Assembly (NCBI GenBank): GCA_002369075.1 | Contig: DFEG01000044.1 | Coordinates: 1-64,000 of the forward strand | Source: Bacteroidales bacterium UBA3808 | Lineage (GTDB): Bacteria; Bacteroidota; Bacteroidia; Bacteroidales; Paludibacteraceae | Direction: 5' to 3' | Length of the DNA stretch: 64,000 nucleotides | In this document: positions 62,601-64,000 of the stretch, in pieces | Layout of the letters: every line of letters starts with the position of its first letter | Position numbering within the stretch: position 1 is the first letter of the stretch | Program-made: the position numbers and the translations under genes | Notes under the pieces: generated by a model | What the model was told of the DNA's origin: nothing | The model's input: only the letters and a program-made list of their open reading frames with translations | Database searches by the model: none

Positions 62601-64000
62601 GAAGTTCACTTCCGCCTGCGTATAAGTGGTGGATACAGGTTGGAAGCCCTGAACAGGGACAAAGGTCGTTGAATCCTCGGGATCCGTCATTACACCGACG
62701 ATCAGACTGTCACACGTGTAGCTTCCGGTTGCCGAGCGGTACCAGAATGACAACTGCAAGCCACTGAGATCATCCGTCATCGGCGGCAGGGAAACCCAAG
62801 TCGTAGGCGGCACACTGTAACCTTCTGGATAGGTACCCCATGCAAACGATTTGGATCCGCTATGAGCATACATCGTCGTTACAAACGGGAGTTTCGTGGA
62901 TGAAGCAGGCGAAGCTACTACAGTCCAGCAGGAAGGTATCCCGCCCGTTTCCACATCGTCAAATGTCATTCTGTACGGCAAATCGGAGATTTCCATGCAT
63001 GCAGACCGGAAAACATACGGAGTCGCCCATGCACTATGTTCATCGTTACAGATGGAACGCGCATATACATAATACAGCGTAGCGGCATGCAGACCCGTCA
63101 GTTTCAGAACCGTATCACCTGCTACCGTATCATTGTAGATGATCTTCGCGGCATCCGCTGCCGTAATGGAATCAATGCCGATGGCAGCAGTAGCTACGAC
63201 GAAATGATAACCGTCTGCGCCGAGGTCAGATACCGATATACGTGCCGTATCGGCTACAAGGTAATCCGCTGTTATACCGGACGGTTTGAGACAAGCCGGA
63301 GCCTCGCCCGGTACATAGTAGATGGACATCTTCGGCAGGAAATTCTGCTGAGAGAGCGTAGCGTTACCGGTGGCTGTAGAACTATAACCGCCTATGGACG
63401 CTCCTGCAACCGTCTTGCCGTACCATGAGATGCGTTTGTACTTTCCTTCGGCAGTCTGCTTGAAACCGATCAGGAGATTACCGCCCTCATACTGGTACGG
63501 GGAGTTCAGAATGAGGGTCATCTTATTGTCAACGATGGACAGCGAAACATTATCCGCCACCTTCCGCATCGTGCTCCAGTCGGTTAGTTCGGAGACGGTA
63601 GTTGCCGGAGTCTCAGCCATATAAACCTCAAACTGATTGCCCGCCCATATTGTAGTATCGTTGGCGTAGAAAGTCAGCTGGGTGATGGAACCCCACTGGA
63701 TAGATGCCAGATCGGATGCCGGAACTACAAACTGGCTGCGCGTGAAGTCATCCACATAGTATCCGTAAACAGGTACATAGTCGTTAGTGGCCGTACTGTC
63801 GTTAATCAGCAGCGAGTATGCATCGGTCGGCAGGAACGAAAGGATGTTGCTCCACTCGCTCTCAGTGTCCGGACCGCATGCGGCTTTTACGCGGGCATAA
63901 TATACCGTTTCCGGAATCAGACCGCTGAGTGCTACTGTAGAGTCGTTCGCCGACAGACGGATTGAATCGCTCATGTCGGCATGTGTGCTGTATTCTACCA
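56697..64000 (-). CDS. very large T9SS adhesin with alternating FN3 and jelly-roll domains (5' end beyond the window)
   Basis: At least 2434 residues are visible; the frame is open to the window edge, so the start is missing. About eight FN3-like units (each beginning C-x-x-P/V-x-G and carrying a 'YYVYVRxxC' strand) alternate with jelly-roll domains of the choice-of-anchor J or cleaved-adhesin kind, recognisable by openings such as FPWTEDFEAY, YSEDFDDV and VDNFEDANLW and by 'G.M.DP...F..I'. The C-terminus, LIIAPNPVKAGEPIHILN to SGVYTVRIVIGNEIFISSLL, is a textbook type A T9SS sorting domain. The protein should be exported across the outer membrane and act as an adhesin or matrix component. FN3 units differ clearly from one another, so the array is old. 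Confidence 0.9.
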   Translation of the reverse strand, partial: VEYSTHADMSDSIRLSANDSTVALSGLIPETVYYARVKAACGPDTESEWSNILSFLPTDAYSLLINDSTATNDYVPVYGYYVDDFTRSQFVVPASDLASIQWGSITQLTFYANDTTIWAGNQFEVYMAETPATTVSELTDWSTMRKVADNVSLSIVDNKMTLILNSPYQYEGGNLLIGFKQTAEGKYKRISWYGKTVAGASIGGYSSTATGNATLSQQNFLPKMSIYYVPGEAPACLKPSGITADYLVADTARISVSDLGADGYHFVVATAAIGIDSITAADAAKIIYNDTVAGDTVLKLTGLHAATLYYVYARSICNDEHSAWATPYVFRSACMEISDLPYRMTFDDVETGGIPSCWTVVASPASSTKLPFVTTMYAHSGSKSFAWGTYPEGYSVPPTTWVSLPPMTDDLSGLQLSFWYRSATGSYTCDSLIVGVMTDPEDSTTFVPVQGFQPVSTTYTQAEVNFSSYAGTGKYIAFKRVLVGEQEYDASVGVIGGYRTYYEPFNIDDVKVNVIPTCLPVTGLTADSIGESSAQIRFNEIDNAAYDVVVASALLDMYHLSAADSALMVFSAGMITDTVVPVNGLRSSTRYYAYVRTHCDNASASEWTDAYAFVTACGIINASADNLWSESFNGITSGIPDCWSNAEGTTTSAGYKWSYYASGHDGACLSFDSYYNPSGSTNFLATPSIYLSEDLGLSFWWKNPTGGAGEVLVSNDGGLTKTSLFSNLTGVSSWTQYELDLSAYTGDTVIIYFKGTSNYGSGDAYLDLDDVALYVLPQCKKVQDVAASGITSSSAKLTFSLNGAASYDVLVTTAAVANPDTLATANLVVFRDTVTTDTVRVDHLAASSTFYAYIRALCDNDEHGAWSNGVMFGTECEAISSFPWTEDFEAYATGSGTSTAVAAPLCYASLNAMSGPYAYVNSDNSYNYIASGKYLFFNGSGGSSTRYAHFILPEMASLNELQIRMQYAIEGTSSGDLVIGYMTDITKQNSFVAIETLPRPTANKTAVQSDWVELDVIPDSVLGDARLAIRYTATSGWYATVDNIEVALMPACREIKGLNASAITTSSAVISFSKNPSPEYDFVVTNAVIDPDTLAQVASSLIVRHDTIDTVSVALSGLQQQTDYHVYVRGICSDTETSAWTSTSFATLCLAEVPYSEDFDDVNNRKPVYSGASSEMIPSCWMEGYASTSYVSYIQNNTNSSTYAYSGTSALRLYSSSTNGSYVVLPELNAMLDTLQLTFKARAMYAGSSMNNYASSTYAHSIKIGTMTDPTDFSTFQLIDTYELAEVSSPTLSGNYWEDVTVYFQGARGKYIALVSEFDKSNYVWIDDLEVSKAPDCLAPSGISVAPATTSASVNWSSNASSFEVALGAAGFALPAGADTVIAVSGAKTLLLENLEPATAYDLYVRAECGEGLYSEWSRVISFATASAVPFVDNFEDANLWTLVNGTSTNAWAWGEAVSNGGTHSLYISNNGGTSYRYSLSSSAMVYAVRNVYFEDGGYIFSYDWKGHGESTWDYLRVALVPETTNLVAGTTATGFSSSALPEGWVALDGGSKLNLDSTKWTSFETEEIYVPAGTYKVVLAWKNDGSGGSNPPAAVDNFAISQVECSAPGAPRVSDITHSSAVIRWDSVASVYEAAVFAGADTVYKQMVFNQDTLLLTNLSASTSYTVKLRVYCDDETVSNWSAPASFATECGEISVFPWLADFDQVTAVSNTHVLPICWDYINTCTYQSSYSDYTIYPTVLANSSSSTYSNSGTNSVKFYSYYSTYTDYDPQDQYAILPRITDLGNKRLTLHARAYSTSYDATFTVGVMTNPSDASTFVALASFTPASTDYQAFVVPLYSYTGSGQYIAIKMAAANASETTRGLYMDDVLVEEMDLSCLGVEKLVASHITTTSVQLDFRFADGQEHNAQVAISKEAAYDATTAIETADISDTTYVFNLTLEDETTYYLYARQACGEGEYSAWEQISFNTPYIIRYAPDMTGTDMPAGWENYSGLMDDVINGSAQLTPFTPSTYTGWHVAQGDTLIADNHFVGDIYGGTWNYWLVSPMVSLATGNGDPNVVLTFTAARVPYSSTYSSSADTGVDDRLAVLVSTDNGNTWRKLAEWNNSGTGDYVYNDLTSKAQKYYIDLSAYANQSVKVAFYGESTQSNADNYVHIGNVVVNRSVALNYAGDICDGADYAGANYGNSFYVTEDDYTLGSNTFVEYRPAANGTNLPDTVQTLNLTVHAISVYEHSMVLCEGEPVNEELDGALFSFTAQVGMADQVRFVPNAYGCEDVVKLHVTVNAKQEEHLYDSVAQGEAYKWHGKEYIQATVAQFDTVSTVTGCDSIVYLHLSVYQKPVDPDDQAVDNITAQSLIIAPNPVKAGEPIHILNSFSSEMLAEARIEIISATGALVYAQHGADKPFILPGIAVSGVYTVRIVIGNEIFISSLLVH

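Overview
The window is chromosomal DNA from a member of the Bacteroidales (phylum Bacteroidota). The evidence is: many promoters of the Bacteroidota type (TTG, 20 bp, TAnnTTTG), mostly without Shine-Dalgarno sequences; large surface proteins ending in type IX secretion (T9SS) C-terminal sorting domains; a DUF59-Mrp protein; an eukaryote-like isoleucyl-tRNA synthetase; and TPR, OmpA and barrel proteins of Bacteroidota style. I cannot name the genus. No rRNA, tRNA or CRISPR array was seen.

Layout. (1) 1-6632, minus strand, housekeeping: start of an AsmA-like gene, a small lipoprotein, ileS, a MATE exporter and apbC/mrp. (2) 6633-17003, plus strand: promoters and a leader with tiny reading frames, then a tightly overlapping polyamine ABC operon potA-potB-potC-potD, followed in overlap by a TPR protein and an outer-membrane barrel; a hairpin terminator closes it. 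(3) 17080-47792, minus strand, accessory surface-protein region. A two-gene cassette occurs three times: a giant secreted protein (1648, 2917 and 3122 aa) followed by a small protein with a signal anchor or signal peptide and a C-terminal tail made of P-x-G-D-A, one membrane span and basic residues. Between the cassettes lie a RAYT-type transposase with its REP-like hairpins, a DUF1016/PDDEXK nuclease flanked by a 102-bp direct repeat, two toxin-antitoxin pairs, a hypothetical gene and decayed 5' ends of further giant genes. (4) 47844-48909: a third toxin-antitoxin pair and a rod-like structured RNA (6S-like) with its own promoter and terminator. (5) 49020-64000: an outer-membrane protein gene (plus strand) converging on a minus-strand series of a very large T9SS adhesin (cut by the window end), a PKD/FN3 T9SS protein, a barrel protein and an OmpA-family protein.

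How it fits together. The giants carry InlB-type and bacterial Ig-like repeats, one shared amidotransferase/ThuA-like alpha/beta domain, a shared beta-rich module and a T9SS-like tail, so they should be displayed on or released from the outer membrane. The small PxGDA proteins are co-transcribed partners of unknown job. This repeated cassette is the best candidate for an undescribed system. A second theme is genome-wide micro-repeats: the same short tandem words occur between genes and also in frame inside ileS, apbC, potA, potC, the transposase and a giant gene. A third is the ileS active-site signature, which reads GIHH instead of HxGH.
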